From NCBI GenBank assembly GCA_012519655.1, contig JAAYPS010000198.1:1-46694 (forward strand): 46,694 nucleotides of DNA. The letters are read 5' to 3'. Position 1 is the stretch's first letter. Each line of letters starts with the position of its first letter. The position numbers and the translations under genes are program-made. Under the pieces are notes generated by a model, which worked only from the letters and a program-made list of their open reading frames with translations, was not told where the DNA came from and did not search any database. Of the stretch, positions 27,144 to 35,798 are shown one piece after another. The DNA is from Clostridiaceae bacterium. Lineage in GTDB: Bacteria; Bacillota; Clostridia; DSM-8532.

Positions 27144-28187
27144 GTGCTGAAAAAGGTTATTGCTTCATTTCTTGTTTTTATTTTATGTTTTGGAGTGCTT
27201 CAAGTTTCAGCCCAGGGAAAAAGTGAGTATTACTCATATGCTGCAGACCTTTGGATTGACAACCAGCTGATTGGAAATGAATTTTTCTATCACAACGGCA
27301 ATATGTTGGTACCTTTACATGTGGTTGAATTGTTAGGTGCTACATACGAATTTGAGCCTGAGACATGGCGAATTAGAATACAATCAGAAAGTCAAAGCTT
27401 AACTATGCACATTGCTAATTACCAATGTGCAAACCAAGCTAAACTTGAGAAAATGCCCGCTAAACCTACATTTTATAATAATACGGTTATGATACCTATC
27501 AGATATGTGGCTGAAAGCTTAGGAATGTCGGTATCATGGGACGGGAAAACAGACTCGGTTTATGTTTCGACTACTGGAAATATTCCAGAGGAATTCATTG
27601 ATTTGAGGCGGGATGATGTGGAAAATGGATTGCTAACAAACAAGATTATTATTGTGGATCCAGGTCATGGTGGAAGTGACCCCGGGGCAGTTGCTGGAAA
27701 TATCAAAGAGAAGGATTTAAATCTTCAGGTAGCAAAGATATTAACAGATATGCTCAAGGAGGCTGGGGCCAATGTTTACATGACAAGGAAAGACGATAGG
27801 TATGTTGGACTTTATACGAGGGCTGCTATTGCCAATAACCTTAATGCAGACTTGTTTATTAGTATTCATCACAATGCATCCTCTAATTCCGCTGCTAAAG
27901 GAGTAATGACACTTTTTTATCCATCATCTAAGAAACAAAAGATGAATGGGCAGAAATTCGCCCAGATTGTACAAAAGAACATGGTTAATGACTTAAATGC
28001 ACCTGATTGGGGTATTATTGCAAGGCCCAATCTTGTTGTAACAAGAGAGACCAGAATGCCAGCAGCTCTAGCAGAATTGGGTTTTATGTCCACTAAGAGT
28101 GAGCTTGAAAGGCTAGTTACATATGAATTTCAGGAGCAGGCAGCGAAATCACTATATAAAAGTATAATTGAAGCACTTAAAGAATAG
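27144..28187 (+). CDS. N-acetylmuramoyl-L-alanine amidase (Amidase_3)
   Basis: A secreted zinc amidase that cleaves the peptide from muramic acid in peptidoglycan. A signal peptide (KKVIASFLVFILCFGVLQVSA) precedes a copper-amine-oxidase-N-like stalk domain (about residues 30-145; VPLHVVELLGATYEF and IPIRYVAESLGMSVSWDG). The Amidase_3 domain follows, with zinc ligands DPGHGG (His 175), KEKDLN (Glu 189) and SIHHNAS (His 242) and the catalytic Glu 311 in ALAELGFM. GTG 27144 stands 7 nt behind GGAGGT. The longer frame from 27057 would mask the signal peptide. Confidence 0.91.
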   Translation: MLKKVIASFLVFILCFGVLQVSAQGKSEYYSYAADLWIDNQLIGNEFFYHNGNMLVPLHVVELLGATYEFEPETWRIRIQSESQSLTMHIANYQCANQAKLEKMPAKPTFYNNTVMIPIRYVAESLGMSVSWDGKTDSVYVSTTGNIPEEFIDLRRDDVENGLLTNKIIIVDPGHGGSDPGAVAGNIKEKDLNLQVAKILTDMLKEAGANVYMTRKDDRYVGLYTRAAIANNLNADLFISIHHNASSNSAAKGVMTLFYPSSKKQKMNGQKFAQIVQKNMVNDLNAPDWGIIARPNLVVTRETRMPAALAELGFMSTKSELERLVTYEFQEQAAKSLYKSIIEALKE

Positions 28188-28210
28188 ACGGGGAAACCCG
28201 TCTTTTTTTT
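28186..28210 (+). terminator. terminator of the amidase gene
   Basis: The perfect 7-bp stem AGACGGG / CCCGTCT with a GAAA tetraloop and seven T residues begins inside the amidase stop codon. Confidence 0.92.
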
Positions 28211-28255
28211 GCTTAGCTTGTTTTATTTAGTTTAGCGCAACGTATATACAATGGG

Positions 28256-28283
28256 TTGAAGCTACTGTTCTGTGTGATATAAT
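28256..28283 (+). promoter_or_regulatory. probable promoter of mutS2
   Basis: TTGAAG (28256-28261) and TATAAT (28278-28283) are 16 bp apart, leaving a leader of about 145 nt before mutS2. Confidence 0.5.
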
Positions 28284-28434
28284 TATTGTACTTAGCAAAT
28301 GTACAGCGAAAATTACATAGCTAAACATTATTAAGTCTAGATGGCAAAAGCATTTACTGTAAGAGACAAACAAAGTTTAGCAAATATATACTATGACTAG
28401 TACATCATACAGATAATTCGGGAAGGGTTATGAG

Positions 28435-30813
28435 ATGAACGATAGAGCTATAAAAGTATTAGAATACGAAAAAATAATCAAAAAACTAAAAGATCGCGCC
28501 TCAAGTATGTTAGGGAAGGGTTTGGCAGGACAACTAAAACCATTTACTAACTACGAAGAGGTAATACAAGCTCAGAGTGAAACCACAGATGCTGTAACCT
28601 GTATATTAAGAAAAGGTTCGCCACCATTGGGTGGAATTCACGAGATTAGATCATTTATTCGTCGCGCGCAAACAGGAGGTATGCTAAATCCTGGCGAATT
28701 ATTAATGATAGCAGATGTACTTCGTGCATCAAGGAAACTAAAGGGATATATTTCTCAAGATAAGGTAGAGTTAAATGACACAAATCATATATATATTCTA
28801 TGCAGTAATTTAGGTACGAATAAAGCGCTTGAAGATCGACTGAATCAATCAATAGAATCTGAGGATAGGTTGTCTGATTACGCAAGTTCAGCTCTTGCGT
28901 CGATACGAAGAAATATCCGTCGCACGCAGGATTCGATAAAAGATAAGCTAAACAGTATTATCCGTTCATCTCAAAATAAAAAATATATGCAAGATGCCGT
29001 TGTTACATTAAGAGGTGACCGTTATGTTATTCCGGTGAAACAGGAGTATCGCAGTCAGTTCCCAGGACTTGTCCACGATATGTCCTCAAGTGGAGCAACA
29101 TTATTTGTTGAACCCATGGCAGTGGTTGAAGCAAATAATGAGATTCGCCAATTACAAAACAAAGAAGAACAGGAAGTAGAACGCATTCTGTTAGAACTAA
29201 CGGGTGAAGTAGCGAATATTGGCGATATGCTATTGGAAAATGTTCAATTGCTAGGACATATAGATTTTGCTTTCGCAAAGGCACGATTAAGCCTTGATAT
29301 GGACGCTGTTGAGCCTGTTATAAATAAAGAACGCCGCATTGTTATAAAAAAAGGAAGACATCCACTTATTGATCCGAAAGAAGTAGTGGCCGTTGACATT
29401 AGCCTTGGAGAAGATTTTTCAACAATGGTAATTACAGGTCCGAATACTGGTGGTAAAACAGTAACATTAAAAACCACAGGACTATTCGTACTTATGGCTC
29501 AGGCAGGACTTCATATACCAGCAGCTGAGCGTAGTGAAATGTGTGTTTTTCACAAAGTTTTCGCAGATATTGGTGATGAGCAAAGCATTGAGCAAAGCCT
29601 TAGTACTTTTTCCTCACATATGAAGAATATTGTTAGCATCTTAAAAGAAGTAGATGATAATTCACTTGTTTTATTTGATGAACTTGGGGCGGGGACTGAT
29701 CCTACAGAAGGAGCAGCTCTTGCAACTGCAATACTGGAACGACTCACAAATCAGGGAATTAGAACAATGGCAACTACTCATTACAGTGAGTTGAAGCTTT
29801 ATGCCATGACAACGCCCGGTGTTCAGAATGCGTGCTGTGAATTTGATGTTGAGACATTACGTCCAACATATAGACTTCTTGTGGGGATACCCGGGAAGAG
29901 TAATGCCTTTGCTATATCAAAAAGGCTTGGTCTTGATGAAGGTATTATTGAAGAAGCGAAAAACTTGTTGACAGGTGAGGATATTCAATTTGAGGAAGTG
30001 TTGTCCGATATAGAAAAAAAGCGTATAGAAACCGAAAGAGAGCTTGAACATGCTTCAAGAGCAAAACAGGAGATTGAAAGAATTAAAGAAGCATCTCGGA
30101 TGCAAAAGAATAGATTAGAAAATGAGAAGAACAAAATCCTTGACCAGGCCAGAAAAGAGGCAAGAAATATCCTTTTAGATGCCAGACGGGAAGCTGATGA
30201 AATCATGGAAAGGCTCAGGGAACTTGAAAAAGCTCAACAACAAAGTATTCTTGATACAGAGATAATGCAGCTTAAGCATGACATGCGTCAAAAGATTAAT
30301 AAACTAGATGAGCGTATGGCTGAATCGGTACTTCCTCGTAAAGGATATGCAAAGCCTCCTGAGAATCTAAAAGCCGGTGATTCGGTAATGATCATTAATT
30401 TGAACCGAAAGGGTACGATTTTAGAAGCTCCGGATAAGGATGGAAATGTTCTTATTCAGGTTGGAATAATGAAAGTAAACATGCATATTACGCAGTTAAG
30501 GCTTATTGATGAGCAAAAGGAGTTAGTGGACAATATTCAAATTACTAGGGTCTCAGGCGCGAAATCTAGTAATGTTGGACTAGAATTAGATATACGTGGA
30601 TGTAGTATAGAAGAAGCGAGGGAAAGGGTTAATAAGTATATCGATGATGCTACAATCGCGGGATTACACGAGGTAACAATTATTCATGGTAAAGGTACAG
30701 GAGTTTTAAGAAGAGGTGTTCACGAAATCCTAAAAAGCAATTCCCATGTAAAATCATTTAGACTAGGTAAATATGGCGAGGGAGAAACAGGTGTCACTGT
30801 AGTCTCTATCTAA
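28435..30813 (+). CDS. mutS2: endonuclease MutS2 / RqcU
   Basis: A 792-residue MutS-like ATPase without mismatch-binding domain. The core (MRYTQDSIK-type RRTQDSIKDKLNSIIRS, TLRGDRYVIPVKQEYR, HDMSSSGATLFVEP) is followed by Walker A GPNTGGKT (335-342), the FSSHMKNI signature and Walker B LFDELGAGTDPTEGA. A long coiled coil lies at about 510-625, and the C-terminal Smr nuclease domain has LDIRGCSIEEARE and IIHGKGTGVLRRGV. In Bacillus MutS2 splits collided ribosomes and also affects recombination. It is followed immediately by the short repeat cluster. Confidence 0.95.
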   Translation: MNDRAIKVLEYEKIIKKLKDRASSMLGKGLAGQLKPFTNYEEVIQAQSETTDAVTCILRKGSPPLGGIHEIRSFIRRAQTGGMLNPGELLMIADVLRASRKLKGYISQDKVELNDTNHIYILCSNLGTNKALEDRLNQSIESEDRLSDYASSALASIRRNIRRTQDSIKDKLNSIIRSSQNKKYMQDAVVTLRGDRYVIPVKQEYRSQFPGLVHDMSSSGATLFVEPMAVVEANNEIRQLQNKEEQEVERILLELTGEVANIGDMLLENVQLLGHIDFAFAKARLSLDMDAVEPVINKERRIVIKKGRHPLIDPKEVVAVDISLGEDFSTMVITGPNTGGKTVTLKTTGLFVLMAQAGLHIPAAERSEMCVFHKVFADIGDEQSIEQSLSTFSSHMKNIVSILKEVDDNSLVLFDELGAGTDPTEGAALATAILERLTNQGIRTMATTHYSELKLYAMTTPGVQNACCEFDVETLRPTYRLLVGIPGKSNAFAISKRLGLDEGIIEEAKNLLTGEDIQFEEVLSDIEKKRIETERELEHASRAKQEIERIKEASRMQKNRLENEKNKILDQARKEARNILLDARREADEIMERLRELEKAQQQSILDTEIMQLKHDMRQKINKLDERMAESVLPRKGYAKPPENLKAGDSVMIINLNRKGTILEAPDKDGNVLIQVGIMKVNMHITQLRLIDEQKELVDNIQITRVSGAKSSNVGLELDIRGCSIEEARERVNKYIDDATIAGLHEVTIIHGKGTGVLRRGVHEILKSNSHVKSFRLGKYGEGETGVTVVSI

Positions 30814-30927
30814 CACAGGTAACACAGAGTAACACAGAGGGACGGTTCTTTTGTGTTATTTAGCACAGGGGGACGGTTCTTTTGTGTTCTGAAACAGAAA
30901 ACAACACAAAAGAACCGTCCCCCTGTG
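30811..30927. repeat. short-repeat cluster with perfect 25-bp inverted pair
   Basis: Copies lie at 30833-30857 (plus, one mismatch), 30864-30888 (plus) and 30903-30927 (minus, exact reverse complement of the second). The core is GGGACGGTTCTTTTGTGTT. The second and third copies form a 25-bp stem whose 14-nt loop contains a nested TTCTG-AAA-CAGAA hairpin. Three AACACAG units lead in from the mutS2 stop. A related edge copy lies at 1-46. Such elements in Firmicutes resemble REP-type repeats mobilised by Y1 transposases. No transposase gene is in the window. The hairpin may also end mutS2 transcription. Confidence 0.85.
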
Positions 30928-31314
30928 TTGTGTTTATTTTTTCTATTTACATACACATTTATTAATGTATAATATAATATTAAGGTTAGTTTAGTTCGTT
31001 ACAAAACAGAATAATAATTGTATAATGTGTAATATGGTTTTATGGGTGTAATCAATTAAACTTAACTAAGCTCAATCTAGCTAAATATGTTGTTCATTAG
31101 CATATTTCGAATTTCAAGAAAGAGCTAAGTTAAATGAAAAGTAGAGTAGAATGGAATAGTACGGAAGACTCTTTCAATCTCGATTCTTCTACCTATTAGC
31201 ATACTGAAATTAAACTAAAGAATAATGATGGCATCGTATTATACTCAAAATTTGGCATATAACATGTTGTTGGGTTTATTATTTATACAAGTATTAGTGA
31301 GGAGAGAATAGAAT
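30928..31314. other. intergenic region and leader of iorAB-paaK
   Basis: This 387-bp gap contains a promoter (30946-30973) and then a transcribed leader of roughly 340 nt. The leader includes at least two large stem-loops. One is 31062-31133 (TTAACTAAGCTC with GAGCTAAGTTAA, 11 of 12 paired), with a nested perfect AAATATG / CATATTT stem. The other is 31141-31192 (GTAGA-AGAAT with ATTCT-TCTAC around a 2-nt bulge). No T-box motif or known riboswitch core was recognised. Confidence 0.5.
30946..30973 (+). promoter_or_regulatory. probable promoter of iorAB-paaK
   Basis: TTTACA (30946-30951) and TATAAT (30968-30973) are 16 bp apart, directly behind the repeat cluster. Confidence 0.55.
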
Positions 31315-33054
31315 ATGAAAAAATTAATGCTTGGAAATGAAGCAATTGCTCGGGGTGCTTATGAAGCAGGCGTAAGCGTTGCTACAGCTTATCCAGGCAC
31401 ACCAAGTACCGAGATTACCGAAGCTATTGCAAAGTACGATGAAGTATACTCAGAATGGTCTCCTAATGAAAAGGTTGCTTTGGAAGTAGCAATAGGAGCA
31501 TCCGTTGCAGGTGGTCGTGCTATATGTTCAATGAAGCATGTAGGTCTTAATGTAGCAACAGATCCATTATTTACAGTTTCATACACAGGGGTCAATGGAG
31601 GTCTCGTAATATGTGTTGCAGATGATCCTGGAATGCACAGTTCACAGAACGAACAAGATAGCAGAAATTATGCAAAAGCTGCTAAAATTCCAATGCTAGA
31701 ACCTTCAGATAGTCAGGAATGCAAAGATTTCATTATAAGAGCGTTTGAACTTAGTGAAAAGTTTGATACACCTTTTATTATTAGATTAACTACACGAATC
31801 TCCCATTCGCAAAGTTTTGTAGAATTAGGAGAACGTTTTGAAGTACCGACAAAACCATATAATAAAGATTTTAATAAATATGTTATGATGCCCGGAATGG
31901 CGAAAAAGCGACGTGTAATCGTAGAAGAACGTATGAATAAATTGAATTTGTTCGCTAACGAAACTGACCTAAACCAAATTATTTGGGGTTCCAATAAAGA
32001 TATAGGTATTATTACAAGTGGTATAGCTTTTCAGTATTCTAAGGAAGCCTTTGGTGATGTATCATATCTAAAACTCGGGATGGTTTATCCATTGCCCGAA
32101 AAGCTTATCTTAGAGTTTGCATCAAAAGTAAAAACGCTATATGTTATTGAGGAATTGGATCCATTCATAGAAGAATTTTTGAAGCAAAATGGAATTCAGT
32201 GTATAGGAAAAGAGAAGCTTCCCGTTATGGGAGAGTACTGTGCAAGTTTATTGCGCGAACAATTACTTGGCATAAAAGAAGATAATATTACGAGTGTTGA
32301 GGAGAATGTTCCTGGACGACCACCAGTGCTTTGCCCGGGATGTCCTCATCGAGGTGTGTTTTATACATTGAAGAAAAATAAGCTGACTGTAACAGGTGAC
32401 ATAGGTTGTTACACTTTAGGTGCGCTGCCACCACTTGAATCAATGGATACATGTGTATGTATGGGTGCAAGTATTGGTATGGCACATGGTATGGAGAAAG
32501 TAAGGGGAAACGAACAAAAAAGAGTTGCAGTTATTGGAGATTCCACGTTTATTCACTCTGGCATAACTGGACTTATTGATGTAGTTTACAATAAGGGTAC
32601 ATCAACAGTTATTATCTTAGACAACTCAATAACTGGCATGACGGGCCACCAACACAACCCAGCAACAGGTTACACGATAAAGGGTGAAAAAACACGGCAG
32701 GTTGATTTGGTACAACTATGTAAAGCCATAGGAGTTGACAGAGTAACAGTATGTGATCCGTTTGAACTGGATGAGTTTGAAAAGATTATAAAAGAAGAAA
32801 CGGCTATTAATGAACCATCGGTTATTATAGCTCAACGCCCATGTGCTCTGTTAAAAACAGTAAACTACAAGGGCAAAGTAAGAGTGAATGACAAATGTAA
32901 ATATTGCAAGGTTTGTATGAGACTTGGATGCCCTGCTATTGTAGATACTGGCGATAGTATTGTAATAAATGAGGCATTATGCGTTGGTTGTGATTTGTGT
33001 ATGGAAGTATGTAAATTCGGCGCTTTTGAAAAGGTGGGTGACACAAATGAGTAA
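31315..33054 (+). CDS. iorA: indolepyruvate:ferredoxin oxidoreductase, alpha subunit
   Basis: The large subunit oxidises aryl pyruvates, made by transamination of aromatic amino acids, to aryl-acetyl-CoA with reduction of ferredoxin. A pyrimidine-binding half (GNEAIARGAYEAGVSVATAY, PGTPSTEIT, WSPNEKVALEVAIGAS) and a TPP-binding half (CPGCPHRG, GDIGCYTLGALPPLESMDTC, GDSTFIHSGI) are followed by a C-terminal ferredoxin domain. That domain has two cluster motifs: C-x2-C-x2-C-x4-CP (CKYCKVCMRLGCP) and C-x2-C-x2-C-x3-C (CVGCDLCMEVC). At 579 residues it is a full IorA. It overlaps iorB by 8 nt. Confidence 0.95.
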   Translation: MKKLMLGNEAIARGAYEAGVSVATAYPGTPSTEITEAIAKYDEVYSEWSPNEKVALEVAIGASVAGGRAICSMKHVGLNVATDPLFTVSYTGVNGGLVICVADDPGMHSSQNEQDSRNYAKAAKIPMLEPSDSQECKDFIIRAFELSEKFDTPFIIRLTTRISHSQSFVELGERFEVPTKPYNKDFNKYVMMPGMAKKRRVIVEERMNKLNLFANETDLNQIIWGSNKDIGIITSGIAFQYSKEAFGDVSYLKLGMVYPLPEKLILEFASKVKTLYVIEELDPFIEEFLKQNGIQCIGKEKLPVMGEYCASLLREQLLGIKEDNITSVEENVPGRPPVLCPGCPHRGVFYTLKKNKLTVTGDIGCYTLGALPPLESMDTCVCMGASIGMAHGMEKVRGNEQKRVAVIGDSTFIHSGITGLIDVVYNKGTSTVIILDNSITGMTGHQHNPATGYTIKGEKTRQVDLVQLCKAIGVDRVTVCDPFELDEFEKIIKEETAINEPSVIIAQRPCALLKTVNYKGKVRVNDKCKYCKVCMRLGCPAIVDTGDSIVINEALCVGCDLCMEVCKFGAFEKVGDTNE

Positions 33055-33637
33055 TATATCAATTATGATAGCTGGAGTAGGCGGACAGGGCACACTTTTA
33101 ACCAGCCGTGTGCTAGGAACAGCAGCAATAAAGGCTGGATACGATGTAAAAATGTCAGAAGTTCATGGCATGGCCCAACGAGGCGGAAGTGTCATTACCT
33201 ATGTAAAATTAGGTGATAAAGTGGATTCACCTGTAATAGAAAAGGGTGAAGCAGATATCCTGCTTTGCTTCGAGAAACTTGAAGCTCTAAGATACATCGA
33301 TTATGCCCGAAAGGATGGCATAATCATTGTTAATGACCAAAGAATTGATCCTATGCCAGTTATTATTGGTAAGCAGAACTATCCAGATGATATTACATCA
33401 AAAATATCATCAAACAATTCAAATGTTTATATAATTGATGCGCTTGAAGTTGCAGCTAATCTAGGGAACATAAGAGTTCTTAACATAGTTATGGTTGGTT
33501 TTTTAGCAAAAAGTACTGGTATCAAAAAGGAATTATGGTATGAGGCCATTCGTGAAACTGTGAAGGAGAAGTTTATTGACATAAATATTAAAGCCTTCGA
33601 TGAAGGATATAGAATGGCTGAAAACTACAGCAGATAG
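33047..33637 (+). CDS. iorB: indolepyruvate:ferredoxin oxidoreductase, beta subunit
   Basis: The gamma-domain-type subunit that pairs with IorA: GVGGQGTLLTSRVLG near the N-terminus, SEVHGMAQRGGSVITYVKLG, and EADILLCFEKLEALRY are the family marks. About 196 residues is normal. ATG 33047 is preceded by AAGGTGGGTG inside iorA and overlaps its stop as ATGAGTAA. The same 8-nt overlap is used by acn-icd. An upstream in-frame extension inside iorA is not credible. Confidence 0.94.
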   Translation: MSNISIMIAGVGGQGTLLTSRVLGTAAIKAGYDVKMSEVHGMAQRGGSVITYVKLGDKVDSPVIEKGEADILLCFEKLEALRYIDYARKDGIIIVNDQRIDPMPVIIGKQNYPDDITSKISSNNSNVYIIDALEVAANLGNIRVLNIVMVGFLAKSTGIKKELWYEAIRETVKEKFIDINIKAFDEGYRMAENYSR

Positions 33638-33702
33638 AGTAGTTGGATTAGAAAAATGTAACAGGGTCGAGGATATTATCAGTAAGGATTGGGGGAAAAA
33701 AG

Positions 33703-35010
33703 ATGAGTATTTGGAATGCCAAATATGAATGCATGGAAAGAGAACAGCTTTTGGAGCTGCAAAGCCATAGACTTTGCGATACAGTCCAGAGAGTATATTC
33801 AAATGTTCCGCACTATAGGAGAAAAATGAAAGCTAAAGGTGTGGAGCCTGGAGATATTAAATCTGTACAGGACCTCCATAAGCTTCCATTTACCTACAAA
33901 CAAGATCTAAGGGATACATATCCTTATGATTTTTTCGCTGCGCCTATGGATGATGTAGTAAGAATTCACGCATCCACGGGGACGACGGGAAAAAGGACGG
34001 TAGTTGGTTATACAGCTAAGGATATAGATAACTGGGCTGAACTAATCGCAAGATGCCTTGTGTCAGCTGGTGCAAACAAATCATCATTTGTTCATGTTGC
34101 ATACGGATACGGACTGTTTACCGGAGGTCTTGGAGTTCATTATGGTGCCGAAAAAATTGGTGCTACTGTAATACCTGTTTCTGGTGGTAATACAAAGCGA
34201 CAAATTGAAATCATGCAAGATTTTGGTTCCACAATTTTAACTTGCACCCCTTCTTATGCATTATATCTTGCTGAAACAATGAGAGAGATGGGAATAGATC
34301 CCAAAAGAGATTTGAAACTAAAAGCTGGGATATTCGGAGCAGAACCATGGACAGATGCAATGCGTAAAGAAATAGAAAGTCAAATGGGGGTATTAGCACT
34401 TGACATATATGGTCTTTCAGAAGTGATGGGCCCGGGTGTGTCTATGGAATGTGAGTATCAGGATGGCATGCATATCCAAGAGGATCATTTCATTGTTGAG
34501 GTTATAGATCCAGTAACTGAAGAAATCCTTCCAATAGGTTCTGAAGGTGAGCTTGTTTTTACATGTATTACAAAGGAAGCTCTTCCGCTTATAAGGTATC
34601 GCACAAGGGATATTGCAAAAATAAACTATGAAAAATGCCAATGCGGTAGAACTCAAGCACGCATGAGTAAAGTGACAGGAAGAAGCGATGACATGTTAAT
34701 TATTCGCGGAGTTAATGTATTTCCTTCGCAGATTGAAACTGTACTTTTGGATGTAGGCCTTTCAGCGCCATATTACCAATTAGTCGTGGGTAGAGTTGGA
34801 ACACTTGACAATCTTGAGGTTCAAGTGGAAATGTCACCAGAAATGTTCTCTGACAAAATTAAGAATATTGAAGCCTCTGAGAAAAAAATAAGAGAAAATA
34901 TTGAGAGCGCTTTGGGGCTTACTTGTAAGGTTAGATTAGTCGAGCCTAAGAGTATAGAACGAACTGAAGGCAAGGCGAAAAGAGTTATAGATAAAAGAAC
35001 GATGGGGTAA
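33703..35010 (+). CDS. paaK: phenylacetate-CoA ligase family protein
   Basis: An acyl-adenylate-forming enzyme linking aryl acetates and CoA. The P-loop [11 protein letters not shown], the A5-type [24 protein letters not shown], and the hinge region [21 protein letters not shown] are present. At 435 residues it is a standard PaaK. In anaerobes, PaaK beside iorAB is common and may work in the direction of ATP formation from aryl-acetyl-CoA, or activate aryl acetates; the direction is inferred. It follows iorB by 65 nt. A hairpin at 35069-35107 lies downstream. Confidence 0.92.
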   Translation: MSIWNAKYECMEREQLLELQSHRLCDTVQRVYSNVPHYRRKMKAKGVEPGDIKSVQDLHKLPFTYKQDLRDTYPYDFFAAPMDDVVRIHASTGTTGKRTVVGYTAKDIDNWAELIARCLVSAGANKSSFVHVAYGYGLFTGGLGVHYGAEKIGATVIPVSGGNTKRQIEIMQDFGSTILTCTPSYALYLAETMREMGIDPKRDLKLKAGIFGAEPWTDAMRKEIESQMGVLALDIYGLSEVMGPGVSMECEYQDGMHIQEDHFIVEVIDPVTEEILPIGSEGELVFTCITKEALPLIRYRTRDIAKINYEKCQCGRTQARMSKVTGRSDDMLIIRGVNVFPSQIETVLLDVGLSAPYYQLVVGRVGTLDNLEVQVEMSPEMFSDKIKNIEASEKKIRENIESALGLTCKVRLVEPKSIERTEGKAKRVIDKRTMG

Positions 35011-35068
35011 ATGGTAGCCACTTGCCCTGATTTTAGATTTTATATCGCATTTAGAAATTTAGAAATAA

Positions 35069-35107
35069 ATATCCCTGAAACTTTAATTATAGATGTTTTA
35101 GGGATAT
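35069..35107 (+). terminator. probable terminator of iorAB-paaK
   Basis: ATATCCCTGAAAC (35069-35081) pairs with GTTTTAGGGATAT (35095-35107) over 13 bp with one G-U. The following T-tract (TGTTATAT) is poor, so termination strength is uncertain. Confidence 0.6.
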
Positions 35108-35152
35108 TGTTATATCTATAACTTTATATTTGAATCCGGAACAATATAATTG

Positions 35153-35283
35153 TTTAAATTAGACTCGTATGTTTGTAAGACCTTTATAAATGTATTTATT
35201 GAAATGACATTTGAAAAGTATAAATTAGACTCCCTGATTTCCGAGACTAAATTAGACCAAAATTGAAATAGGGGTCTAATTTA
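35153..35283. repeat. AAATTAGAC repeat family with hairpin
   Basis: AAATTAGACTC occurs at 35156-35166 and 35222-35232. A third copy TAAATTAGACC (35248-35258) is repeated in inverted form as GGTCTAATTTA (35273-35283), giving a perfect 11-bp stem with a 14-nt loop. The cluster lies between the paaK terminator and the tRNA promoter and encodes nothing recognisable. It may be the remnant of a small mobile element. Confidence 0.6.
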
Positions 35284-35333
35284 CTTTAATAATTGAGTGT
35301 TAAGAATTAATACATATTTTCTTAAAATTTCGC

Positions 35334-35362
35334 TTGACCAAATTACATTTCGACAGTATAAT
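35334..35362 (+). promoter_or_regulatory. promoter of the tRNA pair
   Basis: TTGACC (35334-35339) and TATAAT (35357-35362) are 17 bp apart, about 24 bp before tRNA-Asn. This is a near-consensus stable-RNA promoter. Confidence 0.8.
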
Positions 35363-35385
35363 ATTACTTGCGCTATAAAAAACGT

Positions 35386-35461
35386 TCCTCAATAGCTCAG
35401 TCGGTAGAGCATGCGGCTGTTAACCGCAGGGTCGTTGGTTCGAGTCCAACTTGAGGAGCCA
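35386..35461 (+). tRNA. tRNA-Asn (anticodon GTT)
   Basis: The 76-nt cloverleaf has an acceptor stem TCCTCAA / TTGAGGA, a D-arm TAGCTCAGTCGGTAGAGC, anticodon stem TGCGG / CCGCA with GTT at 35419-35421, and a T-arm GTTGG-TTCGAGT-CCAAC. CCA is encoded. Confidence 0.96.
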
Positions 35462-35466
35462 TACGA

Positions 35467-35543
35467 GGGCCTTTAGCTCAGTTGGTTAGAGCAACCGGCT
35501 CATAACCGGTCGGTCCGGGGTTCGAGTCCCTGAAGGCCCACCA
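35467..35543 (+). tRNA. tRNA with CAT anticodon, probably tRNA-Ile2
   Basis: The 77-nt cloverleaf has acceptor stem GGGCCTT / AAGGCCC, CAT at 35501-35503 and an encoded CCA. The body (CCTTTAGCTCAGTTGGTTAG, then CGGCTCATAACCG) matches the known Firmicutes tRNA-Ile2 pattern. C4-G69 and C5-G68 fit the TilS identity pairs, so C34 should become lysidine. An elongator tRNA-Met is the alternative reading; initiator features are absent. Confidence 0.85.
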
Positions 35544-35547
35544 AAAG

Positions 35548-35586
35548 CGAGTCAGAAGAACATCAATCGTTCAACTGACTCGTTTT
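35548..35586 (+). terminator. terminator of the tRNA pair
   Basis: CGAGTCAG (35548-35555) pairs perfectly with CTGACTCG (35575-35582). An inner GAAC / GTTC extends the stem, and TTTT follows. Confidence 0.82.
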
Positions 35587-35798
35587 CATATAAACATCGT
35601 TAGCTCATACTATCTCAGGTTATTTCAATATAAATTGGTGTTGAATTATAACAAAAACGTAAACAATAGATATGGAATAATTAACAGATACCCATCTTTG
35701 AAAGTATACTTGAATTAGCGTTAATCAGTAAGTGCAATATTTTGTACTAATTATTATGCGCAATAGTGAACTATAAATTATAGATACAGGGGAGAAAT

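Noticed and set aside
30811-30927. CRISPR array
   Set aside because: The copies are in mixed orientation, spaced by only 6-14 nt, and no cas gene is present.
30974-31314. T-box leader before iorA
   Set aside because: No TGGNACCGCG-type antiterminator box and no terminator with T-run before iorA could be found.
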